DNA of 64,000 nt from an uncultured Alphaproteobacteria bacterium (GCA_944391395.1 CALXTI010000001.1:1-64000); one strand, 5' to 3'. Shown: positions 9,294 to 16,465, counted from the first letter of the stretch. Notes: generated by a model not told the origin, from the sequence alone. Numbers and translations are program-made.

Positions 9294-9370
9294 AAGGCGG
9301 CAAGAAGTTTGCCGCCAAAATTTTGAAATTAAAATTCTGCAAACCGCTTTAAGCTTGCGGAATTTTTTTG
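9294..9370 (+). terminator. two tandem hairpins ending the TPR transcript
   Basis: First hairpin: GGCGGCAA with TTGCCGCC around 9296-9316, followed by AAAATTTTG. Second: CCGC...GCGG around 9353-9370, followed by AATTTTTTTG, a proper U-tract. The second is the better intrinsic terminator. Confidence 0.7.
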
Positions 9371-9478
9371 GGTTTATTTCGTGTGCCGCGATATAATGTT
9401 TTTAATTAGTTTATTTGTGAATGATAAAAAAACGCATTATAATCTTTTAACAAAAAAATCTTTTATTTCATTTTTTTG

Positions 9479-9506
9479 TTGCAATATAAAAAAAGAAGTG
9501 TATAAA
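9479..9506 (+). promoter_or_regulatory. sigma70 promoter of tRNA-Asp
   Basis: TTGCAA (9479-9484), 16-bp AT-rich spacer, TATAAA (9501-9506). Transcription would start a few bases before the tRNA at 9520. Confidence 0.6.
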
Positions 9507-9519
9507 ACATATTGTTTAC

Positions 9520-9596
9520 GGGGGTGTGGTTCAGTTGGTTAGAACGCTGCCCTGTCACGGCAGAGGTCGCGAGTTCGAGCCTCGTCACTCCCGCCA
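9520..9596 (+). tRNA. tRNA-Asp (GTC), island attachment gene
   Basis: 77-nt cloverleaf with encoded CCA. Acceptor stem GGGGGTG/CACTCCC, anticodon stem CTGCC/GGCAG with loop CTGTCAC (anticodon GTC), and T-loop TTCGAGC. Its last six bases begin the 10-bp repeat that flanks the genomic island, and the stop codon of the minus-strand integrase falls at 9585-9587 inside the acceptor stem. The original terminator of this tRNA is now at 26988-27017. Confidence 0.96.
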
Positions 9597-11087
9597 GTTA
9601 GTTAAATGACGGAAATTTGTTAAGCAATCGAAGGGAAAATTCCAAGTATAGCTTAACTTTCCGTCATTTATTTTTAAGTTCGAAAGTAAAAAATTCAGTA
9701 TCTCCCGTTTTGCATCGACTTTCGAACTCATAAAAAGTTTATGTAAGTCTTTCCCTAATGTTAAGATAGTTGAAACAGCAATATCAAAGTGCTTGTCCGC
9801 TTGAATGTGGTATTGCATTTCTTCATTTATATTCTCTTGCTCTGCTTTTATTGTATCGGACATTTCTCGAAATTCATCTGCAGTCACTTTGTCGTCTAAA
9901 AATAATATGCGTAACTTCAGTAGCTGTTTTTGTTTGTTATCATATTGGGTTCGTAATTCTCTGATTCGTTTTGTATGAATTTCATTCTCAAGGTTGATTG
10001 CTCGTTCTGCATCCTCTCGGACAGCTTCTGCCAGTTTTTGCGGAATGGTCAATTCTTTGAAAATATCTGAAAGTTGCTCCAAAATCACATTTTCATTAAC
10101 ACGTTTATTGGTGCAATTACCTTTATAGTGTGAGCAAAAAAGATAAGTGTATTCTTTACCTGATTTTTTGATTTTCTTATCTGAAGTCATTAAACAACCG
10201 CATTGACCGCATTTTATCAGCCCTTTAAATAGAAAAGGTTTACTCATACATTTATATCTGCGGTGGCTCTCCATATTTTTTCCATGTAGGATATCTTGGC
10301 ATTGTTTAAACAACGCTTTGGAAACCAACGGCGGATATTTATGGGGGTATAATTTGCCCTTATAGAGCATTTCCCCATAATAAAAAGGATTGGCTAATAA
10401 TCGGTGCAAATGGGCTTTATTTATTGGTATACCAGAACGTTTCGATGTTAATCCCCAAGTTTTCGCTTTGTCAGTTAATGTTCGTGTCGATTCGAGTCCT
10501 GTGGCGTATTCTTCAAATAATCTTTTTATCAATGGCGCTCTCTCGGCATCAACAATTACGTTGGATTTATTCTGTTCATCACGCACATTCAAATATCCTA
10601 ATGGTGCCTCTCCGACAATTTCCCCGTTCTCCAACTTATATTTATAACTGCGTTTTACATTTTCAGAAGATGCGGTAACATAGGCCTTAGCAGAAAGAAC
10701 AGCATAGTCCCACCGCATAATATCATTGGCCGAAGCATTATCGTTAATTATCATATTCTCACGTAAAAAGTGTAACTCTACAATTTTTTTATTTCGCAAC
10801 TCATCTAAAACAGTGGTATCTTTAAAACTTCTTTGTGCCCGGTCAACGGCATCAAAAAGTAGTGCTACGGTTTCTTTTTTCTGTCTTTGGTACTTTTTTA
10901 CTTCATCAAGGGCTGAATAAAAGCTTTTACGATTACCTCTTGTAGAACTTTCAGTAATCTTAAAAGTTTTAACAACGGAATAACAATGTTGGTTTGCATA
11001 ATTATTCGCTCTTTCCTCTTGGGCATCTAAAGAAAAACCATCTTCTTGAGTTGTACTTGAAACACGGCAAAAAATAAAACAGTCCAT
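9585..11087 (-). CDS. large serine recombinase (island integrase)
   Basis: 500 aa, catalysing site-specific integration and excision. The N-terminal resolvase domain begins with CRVSSTTQEDGFSLDAQ, with Ser10 the likely nucleophile. Next come the recombinase domain (APLGYLNV, about 155-270), a zinc ribbon (KCGQCGCLMTS ... CSHYKGNC, about 290-330) and a coiled coil (about 350-430). The start ATG at 11087 has GGAG in the leader. The last codons (Trp-Arg-Glu-stop) lie in tRNA-Asp sequence, so the C-terminus is defined by the integration site. It sits at the element end, as integrases do. Confidence 0.93.
   Translation of the reverse strand: MDCFIFCRVSSTTQEDGFSLDAQEERANNYANQHCYSVVKTFKITESSTRGNRKSFYSALDEVKKYQRQKKETVALLFDAVDRAQRSFKDTTVLDELRNKKIVELHFLRENMIINDNASANDIMRWDYAVLSAKAYVTASSENVKRSYKYKLENGEIVGEAPLGYLNVRDEQNKSNVIVDAERAPLIKRLFEEYATGLESTRTLTDKAKTWGLTSKRSGIPINKAHLHRLLANPFYYGEMLYKGKLYPHKYPPLVSKALFKQCQDILHGKNMESHRRYKCMSKPFLFKGLIKCGQCGCLMTSDKKIKKSGKEYTYLFCSHYKGNCTNKRVNENVILEQLSDIFKELTIPQKLAEAVREDAERAINLENEIHTKRIRELRTQYDNKQKQLLKLRILFLDDKVTADEFREMSDTIKAEQENINEEMQYHIQADKHFDIAVSTILTLGKDLHKLFMSSKVDAKREILNFLLSNLKINDGKLSYTWNFPFDCLTNFRHLTNWRE
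9591..9600 (+). repeat. left attachment repeat (attL core)
   Basis: CCGCCAGTTA, overlapping the tRNA-Asp 3' end. It is identical to 26979-26988. Identity stops on both sides (C versus A before it, G versus A after it). Confidence 0.75.
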
Positions 11088-11163
11088 ATATATTCTCCAT
11101 AATTAATAAAATGTTTTCCAAATTATAAACTATGAAAACTTAAATCTATAGACAAAATTTCGG

Positions 11164-11185
11164 CCTAAAAATTGGTGTTTTTAGG
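11164..11185. repeat. inverted repeat in the integrase upstream region
   Basis: CCTAAAAA (11164-11171), six-base loop TTGGTG, TTTTTAGG (11178-11185). It lies between the divergent integrase and the small gene at 11275. The string GGCCTAAA..TTGGTG recurs with two changes at 16118-16132. Confidence 0.55.
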
Positions 11186-11274
11186 TCTAGTTAGTTTATT
11201 GATTTTCACAATGGATTTTCTCCATAATAAGGGTACTTCACAATGTCGTGAAGCAACTATTTTATGACAAAAAT

Positions 11275-11430
11275 ATGGAAGACAAAGAAAGAATTATACT
11301 AATTAAATCATTAAGTCAAGTCCCAATCAGTGATGAAGAGGCTTTATTGGCTTATGAAAATTTAGTTCGGTTCTTTGTTACTCTGTACATGGTAAAAAAG
11401 GAATTAGAAAATGGCCAAGAAGGAAATTAA
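11275..11430 (+). CDS. small acidic hypothetical protein, 51 aa
   Basis: Frame with ATG at 11275 (a GTG at 11248 in the same frame is possible). It encodes a helical, soluble protein beginning MEDKERIILIK. There is no clear ribosome site, so confidence is modest. Its end overlaps the next gene by 20 bp, consistent with a two-gene operon transcribed away from the integrase. It could be a small regulator or directionality factor by position, but nothing in the residues proves that. Confidence 0.5.
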   Translation: MEDKERIILIKSLSQVPISDEEALLAYENLVRFFVTLYMVKKELENGQEGN

Positions 11431-12079
11431 TTTAATATCAACAACTAAAAGGGCTTTTGGTAATCTAAAAAAGATTGACCTGAACTATCGGGGAATCTTA
11501 GCAATAGCTTTAAGTTTGGCTTATAAAAGTTTTTTCGAGGTTGACGAAGAAACTCTAAAGTCGGAATGTGAAAATGCAGGCATTCAATTTGATGAAAATC
11601 GCAAGTTACAAATCATTCTGGAAATATGTATTTCTAAGCCTCAGAAAAAGGCTCCTCTTGAACGATATAAAGCACGCTTGAGGATGTATACGAGAGCTTT
11701 AAAGTGGTTTATTGGTAAAGATATGGAGGTAGATCAAGTAGAAAAAAAATTAAAAGTTTATGGCGTTGAATACTTTGCAAATCCTCGCGATAAAGAAGAG
11801 CAAGAGATTGAACAAGCTCTAAAAGAACAAGATGATGAAGATGAAGGGGAAGTCACTGGAAAAAAGCATTCTCGAACCACAAAAACTTTGTCGGAACAAA
11901 CACTGAATTTTTTCAATAGGCATAATGTTAAGTTGACTTCTTTTGTAGTTTTTGCCATTGGAAATGACGTCTATTGCTCAAATGATGAAGGCCTAATTGA
12001 GGAGTTGAGAAAGTATAAAAAAGGCAGGAATTATGAATTTGATGACATTAATAAATTCAGTAAGCAAAAGGGGCAGTAG
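11411..12079 (+). CDS. hypothetical protein, 222 aa, with acidic linker
   Basis: I do not recognise the family. A basic N-terminal helical domain (residues 1-115), then a Glu/Asp-rich linker (about 135-155), then a short C-terminal domain. No signal peptide or membrane segment. It overlaps the preceding 51-aa frame and ends inside a strong terminator. It is the second gene rightward from the integrase promoter region and precedes the Rep-helicase pair, so a role in element maintenance or replication control is possible. Confidence 0.75.
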   Translation: MAKKEINLISTTKRAFGNLKKIDLNYRGILAIALSLAYKSFFEVDEETLKSECENAGIQFDENRKLQIILEICISKPQKKAPLERYKARLRMYTRALKWFIGKDMEVDQVEKKLKVYGVEYFANPRDKEEQEIEQALKEQDDEDEGEVTGKKHSRTTKTLSEQTLNFFNRHNVKLTSFVVFAIGNDVYCSNDEGLIEELRKYKKGRNYEFDDINKFSKQKGQ

Positions 12080-12090
12080 CCCCTTTTTTT
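12066..12090 (+). terminator. rho-independent terminator
   Basis: AAAAGGGGC (12066-12074), loop AGTA, GCCCCTTTT and four further T. The stem contains the stop codon of the 222-aa gene. Confidence 0.85.
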
Positions 12091-12091
12091 G

Positions 12092-12107
12092 CGTTGTTTA
12101 AACAACG
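12092..12107. repeat. 16-bp perfect palindrome upstream of rep
   Basis: CGTTGTTTAAACAACG, 72 bp before the HUH Rep start. The 19 bases from 12094 (TTGTTTAAACAACGTTTTG) recur with one mismatch at 10302-10320 inside the integrase gene. It could be an operator or a Rep nicking/binding site; the hairpin form suits a rolling-circle origin. Confidence 0.55.
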
Positions 12108-12178
12108 TTTTGAGGGCAACTGCATTTGTGTATACTGAATAAAAACGAATAAAATGCAAGTAATTTAGAGGATTAAAA

Positions 12179-12943
12179 ATGAAGAGAAAACAATTTGCGG
12201 ATAAATATGAAAGTAATGCAAACTTTCAGATTAAACGGCTTAATGATGCAGTTAATAGATATGGTGGTTCGGTTGATAATAAGGCTAAATCATATCGTTA
12301 TGTTAGTGGAAAAAAACAACTAGGATTAATGCAGCCAAGGGCATTAAAACCGTTTGCACGAGTGGTAAAGAGACATTTAGAAGACAGTATATTTCCGAAT
12401 AAGGATGCTCAATATCATATGTTTACTCTGGTTACGGGTTACAATTTTGGTAAAAATAACTGGCAGATGAAATGTGATGAACTGCAAAGACAAACTAAAA
12501 AATTATTAAAAGGGCATGATTATATTGCCAGGGTTTGCTTAGATGAATTCCCAAAGGCTAAATACTTAGATGAGGGGGTGCTAATGTGCTGGCACATTCA
12601 TGGCATATTTTTTCGAGAGCCGTCGCGGTGGTATACGCAAAAAATCAATCAAAGCATAAAATTAAGAGGATATAAAATAACTCCCTTGTTTACAAAACAT
12701 TTTGACCGTTTGATTGATGCAATCCATTATATTTTTAAGATGCCGTTTGGAGGTAAGGTTCGTTACAAGAAAAAAGATGGGACAACAGGTTCTCGTCACA
12801 TATCATTATACCTAAATGCAACCTACGATACATTTATTCATTTAAAAGATGTCAAAATTTACGACTTCATGTTTGCAGGCGGAAAGGGAAAAAAAATCCT
12901 TAAACGTATTTTAGCGGAGGTTAAAAATGATAAGACTAAATAA
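12179..12943 (+). CDS. HUH-type replication initiator (Rep), single catalytic tyrosine
   Basis: 254 aa. Three motifs in the right order suggest a HUH endonuclease: motif 1 MFTLVTG (about residues 81-87), motif 2 CWHIHGIFF with His139-Ile-His141, and motif 3 DAIHYIFKMPF with Tyr184 as candidate nucleophile. Such proteins nick one strand at a rolling-circle origin or in transfer. The start follows TTAGAGG. The SF1 helicase gene overlaps its 3' end by 17 bp, so the two are translationally coupled; rolling-circle replication needs a PcrA-like helicase. Motif spacing fits, but the rest has no family I can name. Confidence 0.7.
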   Translation: MKRKQFADKYESNANFQIKRLNDAVNRYGGSVDNKAKSYRYVSGKKQLGLMQPRALKPFARVVKRHLEDSIFPNKDAQYHMFTLVTGYNFGKNNWQMKCDELQRQTKKLLKGHDYIARVCLDEFPKAKYLDEGVLMCWHIHGIFFREPSRWYTQKINQSIKLRGYKITPLFTKHFDRLIDAIHYIFKMPFGGKVRYKKKDGTTGSRHISLYLNATYDTFIHLKDVKIYDFMFAGGKGKKILKRILAEVKNDKTK

Positions 12944-14195
12944 ACAGCAGAAAAAAGCGGCTCATACCTCACACCGCGTTGTTTATGTTGATGCTGGCCC
13001 CGGTACAGGAAAAACGACCGTAATAGAGGCTCGTGTTAAATATTTAATTAGTATCAATGTGGATCCCCGTGAAATATTAGTTTTGGCTTTTAATAAATCT
13101 GTTGTCGCTGAGCTCAAAACCCGGTTGGGAGTTTATGGGAAAATTAATATTCGGACTTTTCATAGCTTGGGGTGTTCAATAATAAAACGGTACAGCGGTA
13201 ACAACAACTTTAATTTTTTATCTGATGAGGACAAATCAAAATTGATTACGCAGATTAAAAATCAACATACGATAAAAAACGTTAATAATATTGATATTAT
13301 GGATATGCTGTCAATCTGTCGGGAGAATTCTAGCAATATAAAAAAATACTCCCCAGATTTGCAAAAAATATATCGCTGTTATGTTGAAACTCTAAAGCGA
13401 GAAAAGTTGTTTGACCATGCTAAGCTGATACGCAGGGCAAATGCAATTTTGCAAAAAGGTGTAGAGTTGAGAAATAAATTGTGTCAGCAGTACGGCTATA
13501 TTTTGGTTGATGAATTTCAGGATATGTCCGAAAGCCGTTTTAAATTATTGCGACTTTTGACCTGTGATACCACTCATTTATTTATGGTTGGCGATGAAGA
13601 TCAACAAATTTTAGAATGGTCTGGTGTTCGGAATAATAATCTTCGGAAATTACAAAAATATTATCCAAACTTACAAATTTATCCGTTAGAAGGAAGTTAT
13701 CGCTTAACACCTCAAATAGCAAGAATTGCAAATAATCTTATTCGGCATAGTAAGAAACGCATAGATAAAACCTTAAAGCCTCTCAATCAGCAGAATGGAT
13801 ACTTAAAGGTTAAACGGTTTGATAACTCAGATGAAGAAGCCAGATGGTGTATAAACAAAATTGAATTTCTGCTACGAAATGGAGTTGATAAAAAAGATAT
13901 TGCTGTTCTGGTGAGACAGGAAAAAATATTGTATGACACCGTTAAGAAAACAGGTGTTGTATGTTCGACAATTCATAAAATTAAAGGGCTAGAGTTCCAA
14001 CATGTAATCGTTTTAGGAGTTGAGAGGGGTATTTTTAATGGAAGTATTGAGGAAGAGCGCAGGTTGCTTTATGTTGCCGTAACGAGAGCAATAAAATCTT
14101 TAGTGTTGACTTTTATTGATGATGGTATGCGAAAGGTAGGGTATAGGGATATACAAGTTCAGAAATCGCCATTATTAGATGAACTTTATAGGTAA
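12927..14195 (+). CDS. compact UvrD-like SF1 helicase coupled to Rep
   Basis: 422 aa, much shorter than the 650-790 aa of UvrD/PcrA. It keeps every core motif: GPGTGKTTVIEAR (Walker A), VDEFQDMSE (II), GDEDQQILEWSG (III), GSYRLT (IV), STIHKIKGLEFQHV (V) and EERRLLYVAVTRA (VI). The region between IV and V is short, so the 2B subdomain is largely missing. The start overlaps rep. The product is probably the strand-separating partner of the Rep nickase on the excised element. Confidence 0.9.
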   Translation: MIRLNKQQKKAAHTSHRVVYVDAGPGTGKTTVIEARVKYLISINVDPREILVLAFNKSVVAELKTRLGVYGKINIRTFHSLGCSIIKRYSGNNNFNFLSDEDKSKLITQIKNQHTIKNVNNIDIMDMLSICRENSSNIKKYSPDLQKIYRCYVETLKREKLFDHAKLIRRANAILQKGVELRNKLCQQYGYILVDEFQDMSESRFKLLRLLTCDTTHLFMVGDEDQQILEWSGVRNNNLRKLQKYYPNLQIYPLEGSYRLTPQIARIANNLIRHSKKRIDKTLKPLNQQNGYLKVKRFDNSDEEARWCINKIEFLLRNGVDKKDIAVLVRQEKILYDTVKKTGVVCSTIHKIKGLEFQHVIVLGVERGIFNGSIEEERRLLYVAVTRAIKSLVLTFIDDGMRKVGYRDIQVQKSPLLDELYR

Positions 14196-14728
14196 TTATA
14201 AATAGTCCTCCTTGAGATACCATATTGTTTTGCAATTTGGGTAATCGGTGTATTATTATTAATGAGGGCTTTTATTTCCTCGACTTGTTGGGCGGTTAGT
14301 TTAGGCTGACCGCCTTTATATTTACCGTGAAGTTTTGCAAGAGCTATACCTTCTCTCTGGCGTTCTAATATAAGGTTGCGCTCAAGCTCTGCAACAGCTC
14401 CTAACATCGTCATCATCATTTTTTGGTATGGGTCTTGTTTGTCAGGAGCAAAAGTTAAGTTTTCTTTATGAAAAATAATCTTAGCTCCTTTGTGGGTTAT
14501 TTCTTCAACCAGATTTAACAAGTCTTTTGTATTGCGGGCAAGTCTGTCCATTGAGTGACAGTTTACCACATCACCAGCACGAAGATTCAGCAACATGGCT
14601 TGAAGTTCAGGACGGTTGGTATCTTTACCACTGATTTTTTCAACATACTCTCGGTCGCAAGAAATATCTAAGAGCTGTCGTTCGGTGTTTTGGTCGGTCG
14701 TCGACACTCTCTTGTAGTTAAAAATCAT
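14186..14728 (-). CDS. small serine recombinase (resolvase/invertase)
   Basis: 180 aa. Resolvase domain with YKRVSTTDQN (Ser9 as nucleophile), the DRLARN segment and a C-terminal Hin-type helix-turn-helix (ITQIAKQYGISRRTIYNYL). The start ATG at 14728 is chosen because AAAGGAG lies seven bases upstream; ten extra residues from 14758 have no ribosome site. It overlaps the 3' end of the convergent helicase by 10 bp. Likely resolves dimers or inverts DNA on the element. Confidence 0.9.
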   Translation of the reverse strand: MIFNYKRVSTTDQNTERQLLDISCDREYVEKISGKDTNRPELQAMLLNLRAGDVVNCHSMDRLARNTKDLLNLVEEITHKGAKIIFHKENLTFAPDKQDPYQKMMMTMLGAVAELERNLILERQREGIALAKLHGKYKGGQPKLTAQQVEEIKALINNNTPITQIAKQYGISRRTIYNYL

Positions 14729-14768
14729 ATTGTTTACTCCTTTATGTGAAATTGACATTTATAACCCC

Positions 14769-14854
14769 TTTGCACAAATGTGAAATGAACCTAATTTTTG
14801 ATGTTGTTTGCACAGGTTTTGACATATGCAATGGGGGTATACTTTGTTTACACA
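14769..14854 (+). repeat. three TTTGCACA-type direct repeats near the resolvase
   Basis: TTTGCACA at 14769-14776 and 14807-14814, and TTTACACA at 14847-14854, spaced 38 and 40 bp. They lie just upstream of the resolvase start. The first is part of an imperfect palindrome (TTTGCACA-A-ATGTGAAA). Candidate resolvase binding or regulatory sites. Confidence 0.4.
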
Positions 14855-15375
14855 GCCTCCAGAGAGAGGAAATATACCTGACGAAGACATATTTGATACT
14901 TTCTGCAGTTGGTTGTATCTATGTTCTTGAGCAAGATATCCTCTAAGTCGGAGCTGTCATAAAATTTTATTTTGTCTTTGGTTATTCGTTTAACAATCGT
15001 GTAATGGTCGATAAACTCACTCTTAACACGTATTAAAGCCACTTTACCATTTATGGCTTGTTGCTTTATGTTTTCGGTCAACTCAGCTAAATTGAGTTTC
15101 ACATTCCAATATGGCCGTGCATAAATCAATTTTTGATGCAAATATTGCTCCAGCCATTCATTTGCATAATGAAAAATCATCTCAAGTCGTTTATGGCTGG
15201 CTCCGCAACTGTTTAATTCATACAAAGCCTCAAAATAGCTGACACCGTAAATTATATGGTCGTAAAGCTCCTGCCATTCGTTATATTTGAGCTTTAAGCC
15301 AAGAGCCTGTAGCGCATTAAGTGTTGAGTAAACCGAACAATACCTCGAAAAATATCCTTGGTTAAAAGCTTTCAT
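14848..15375 (-). CDS. papain-fold/C39-like cysteine peptidase, putative
   Basis: 175 aa. An early YCSVYSTLNAL segment places a Cys at residue 13 ahead of a helix, and a later DHYTIVKRITKDKIKFYDSS supplies a His followed by a strand ending in Asp. That Cys...His...Asp order is typical of C39-like peptidases. No transporter or signal peptide accompanies it. Its ATG overlaps the stop of the DUF3768 gene (TGATG), so they are co-translated. The substrate is unknown. A non-peptidase member of the fold is possible. Confidence 0.55.
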   Translation of the reverse strand: MKAFNQGYFSRYCSVYSTLNALQALGLKLKYNEWQELYDHIIYGVSYFEALYELNSCGASHKRLEMIFHYANEWLEQYLHQKLIYARPYWNVKLNLAELTENIKQQAINGKVALIRVKSEFIDHYTIVKRITKDKIKFYDSSDLEDILLKNIDTTNCRKYQICLRQVYFLSLEAV

Positions 15376-15710
15376 CAGTACTCCTCAGCAAACATAATGG
15401 TTAAGACACGGTTGGTTTGTGTCTCATCATCGGGCTGTGGAGAATAAAACTCATAATTTAAGTCATACATATCAATTTTCCAGAAGATTTGTTGTCCACG
15501 ATATTCAAAACAGCCAAAGTCGTGTTCACCATACGGATCGTTATCTTCCGTAAAATTATTAAAGGTTCTTACTTTTTGCATAATCTCTTGTTGTTGCATC
15601 AGAGGTAAAGCCGATATACCGCAAGTCAACAGTACCTTACCACCTTCAAAAGTCTTACGGAACTTGTCGTTTTGAGCTGCAATTTTTTTCACATCAATTT
15701 TATTTTCCAT
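15375..15710 (-). CDS. DUF3768 family protein
   Basis: 111 aa. It closely fits the DUF3768 pattern: NDKFRKTF near residue 14, GKVLLTCGI, then NDPYGEHDFGCFEYRGQ, FWKIDMYDLN, and RVLTIMFAEEY at the C-terminus. This family is common on alphaproteobacterial plasmids and mobile islands; its function is unknown. The start has GGAGGTGCAAT in front of ATG. It is the middle gene of a three-gene minus-strand operon. Confidence 0.85.
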   Translation of the reverse strand: MENKIDVKKIAAQNDKFRKTFEGGKVLLTCGISALPLMQQQEIMQKVRTFNNFTEDNDPYGEHDFGCFEYRGQQIFWKIDMYDLNYEFYSPQPDDETQTNRVLTIMFAEEY

Positions 15711-15724
15711 ATTGCACCTCCTTT

Positions 15725-15928
15725 TTACTCGACATCAAACCAAGCCATGGTTGTGGCTAATAAATGATTGTAGTCACCGGACATAGCTTCTTTCATGAAT
15801 TGGTCGATTTCTTCTTGTGGGAGATGTGCTCTTTCCATAGCTCTCTTACATAAGCCTAAAATCATAAATGCATTACCATCTCGCCCAACAAGTTGAACTG
15901 TAATTTCCGGATGTTTGATTTTTGTCAT
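15725..15928 (-). CDS. small plasmid-type hypothetical protein, 67 aa
   Basis: Begins MTKIKHPEITVQLVGRDGN and continues AFMILGLCKRAMERA, a pattern I associate with short proteins on alphaproteobacterial mobile elements, function unknown. ATG at 15928 follows AAAGGAG and overlaps the stop of a 42-codon leader frame (ATGA). First gene of the operon with DUF3768 and the C39-like protein. Confidence 0.75.
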   Translation of the reverse strand: MTKIKHPEITVQLVGRDGNAFMILGLCKRAMERAHLPQEEIDQFMKEAMSGDYNHLLATTMAWFDVE

Positions 15929-16053
15929 TGTTTTACTCCTTTAAAATAAAAAAAGAGCCTCAACACAAGGTTGAAGCTCAAAACGTTACAATTTAGGTGG
16001 ACGATATGTCCGATAACAAACTTATTTCTGAATTTGTAGGTTATTGGTGACAT
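15925..16053 (-). CDS. putative 42-aa leader ORF
   Basis: ATG at 16053 with AAAGGAGGACGAT directly upstream, and stop TGA at 15925-15927 overlapping the start of the next gene. The frame reads through a terminator-like hairpin (15955-15979). Its Shine-Dalgarno and start codon lie inside the long inverted repeat at 15999-16060. This suggests a leader peptide controlling the operon by attenuation or sequestration. The peptide (starting MSPITYKFRNK) has a hydrophobic end but no recognised motif. Confidence 0.5.
   Translation of the reverse strand: MSPITYKFRNKFVIGHIVHLNCNVLSFNLVLRLFFYFKGVKQ
15948..15979 (-). terminator. attenuator-like terminator before the 67-aa gene
   Basis: On the minus strand GAGC-TTCAAC / GTTGA-GGCTC (plus-strand arms 15955-15964 and 15970-15979) is followed by seven T. 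It lies inside the leader ORF, 20 bp before the ribosome site of the 67-aa gene. Confidence 0.6.
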
Positions 16054-16060
16054 ATCGTCC
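15999..16060. repeat. 12-bp perfect inverted repeat sequestering the leader start
   Basis: GGACGATATGTC at 15999-16010 and GACATATCGTCC at 16049-16060. Inner bases (GATAAC with GTTATT) extend the stem. The right arm contains the start codon and part of the Shine-Dalgarno of the leader ORF. Confidence 0.7.
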
Positions 16061-16135
16061 TCCTTTCACACCAAAACAAAACCTTATCCGCTCTGATGAA
16101 AAAGCGAACTATAGAGGCCTAAATTTTGGTGATTT

Positions 16136-16176
16136 ATATTTGAAGTTAAAACGAATCGACTCAACTTCAAATATAA
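16136..16176. repeat. 13-bp inverted repeat
   Basis: TATATTTGAAGTT (16136-16148), 15-bp spacer, AACTTCAAATATA (16164-16176). It sits between the leftward operon and the rightward small zinc protein gene, so it may be an operator or an origin-like structure. Confidence 0.6.
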
Positions 16177-16294
16177 TATATTATAACATATTCTAACACA
16201 AATCGCAAGCTTAAAATCAATAAAAATCAAGGAAAATCAATAAATTAAACAATAATTTTGACATATAAACCAAGTTTATTTTAGGAGCTAAAAA

Positions 16295-16465
16295 ATGAAT
16301 GAATTAACGACAATTCGTAAAATATTGGAGCGTCTTACAAAATACATCACAAAAAAGAAGGGATACATCTGTCAATACTGTGGTCATAAGACTTTACAGC
16401 CATATGGGGGGAAATGCACACAATCTAAATCCGGCCACCACCACTACATCGCTGCAGAACATTGA
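16295..16465 (+). CDS. 56-aa zinc-knuckle small protein
   Basis: ATG at 16295 with AGGAG eight bases upstream, TGA at 16463-16465. A basic N-terminal helix is followed by YICQYCGHKT and a later GGKCTQSKSGHHHYI, giving a CxxC...C...H set suited to one zinc ion. Small Cys-rich proteins like this are common on phages and islands. It is transcribed opposite to its neighbours. Confidence 0.6.
   Translation: MNELTTIRKILERLTKYITKKKGYICQYCGHKTLQPYGGKCTQSKSGHHHYIAAEH

Noticed and set aside
9585-9600. Reading the 3' overlap of the integrase with tRNA-Asp as an assembly error
   Set aside because: Consistent with an attachment site: the repeat recurs at the right end next to a tRNA-like terminator.
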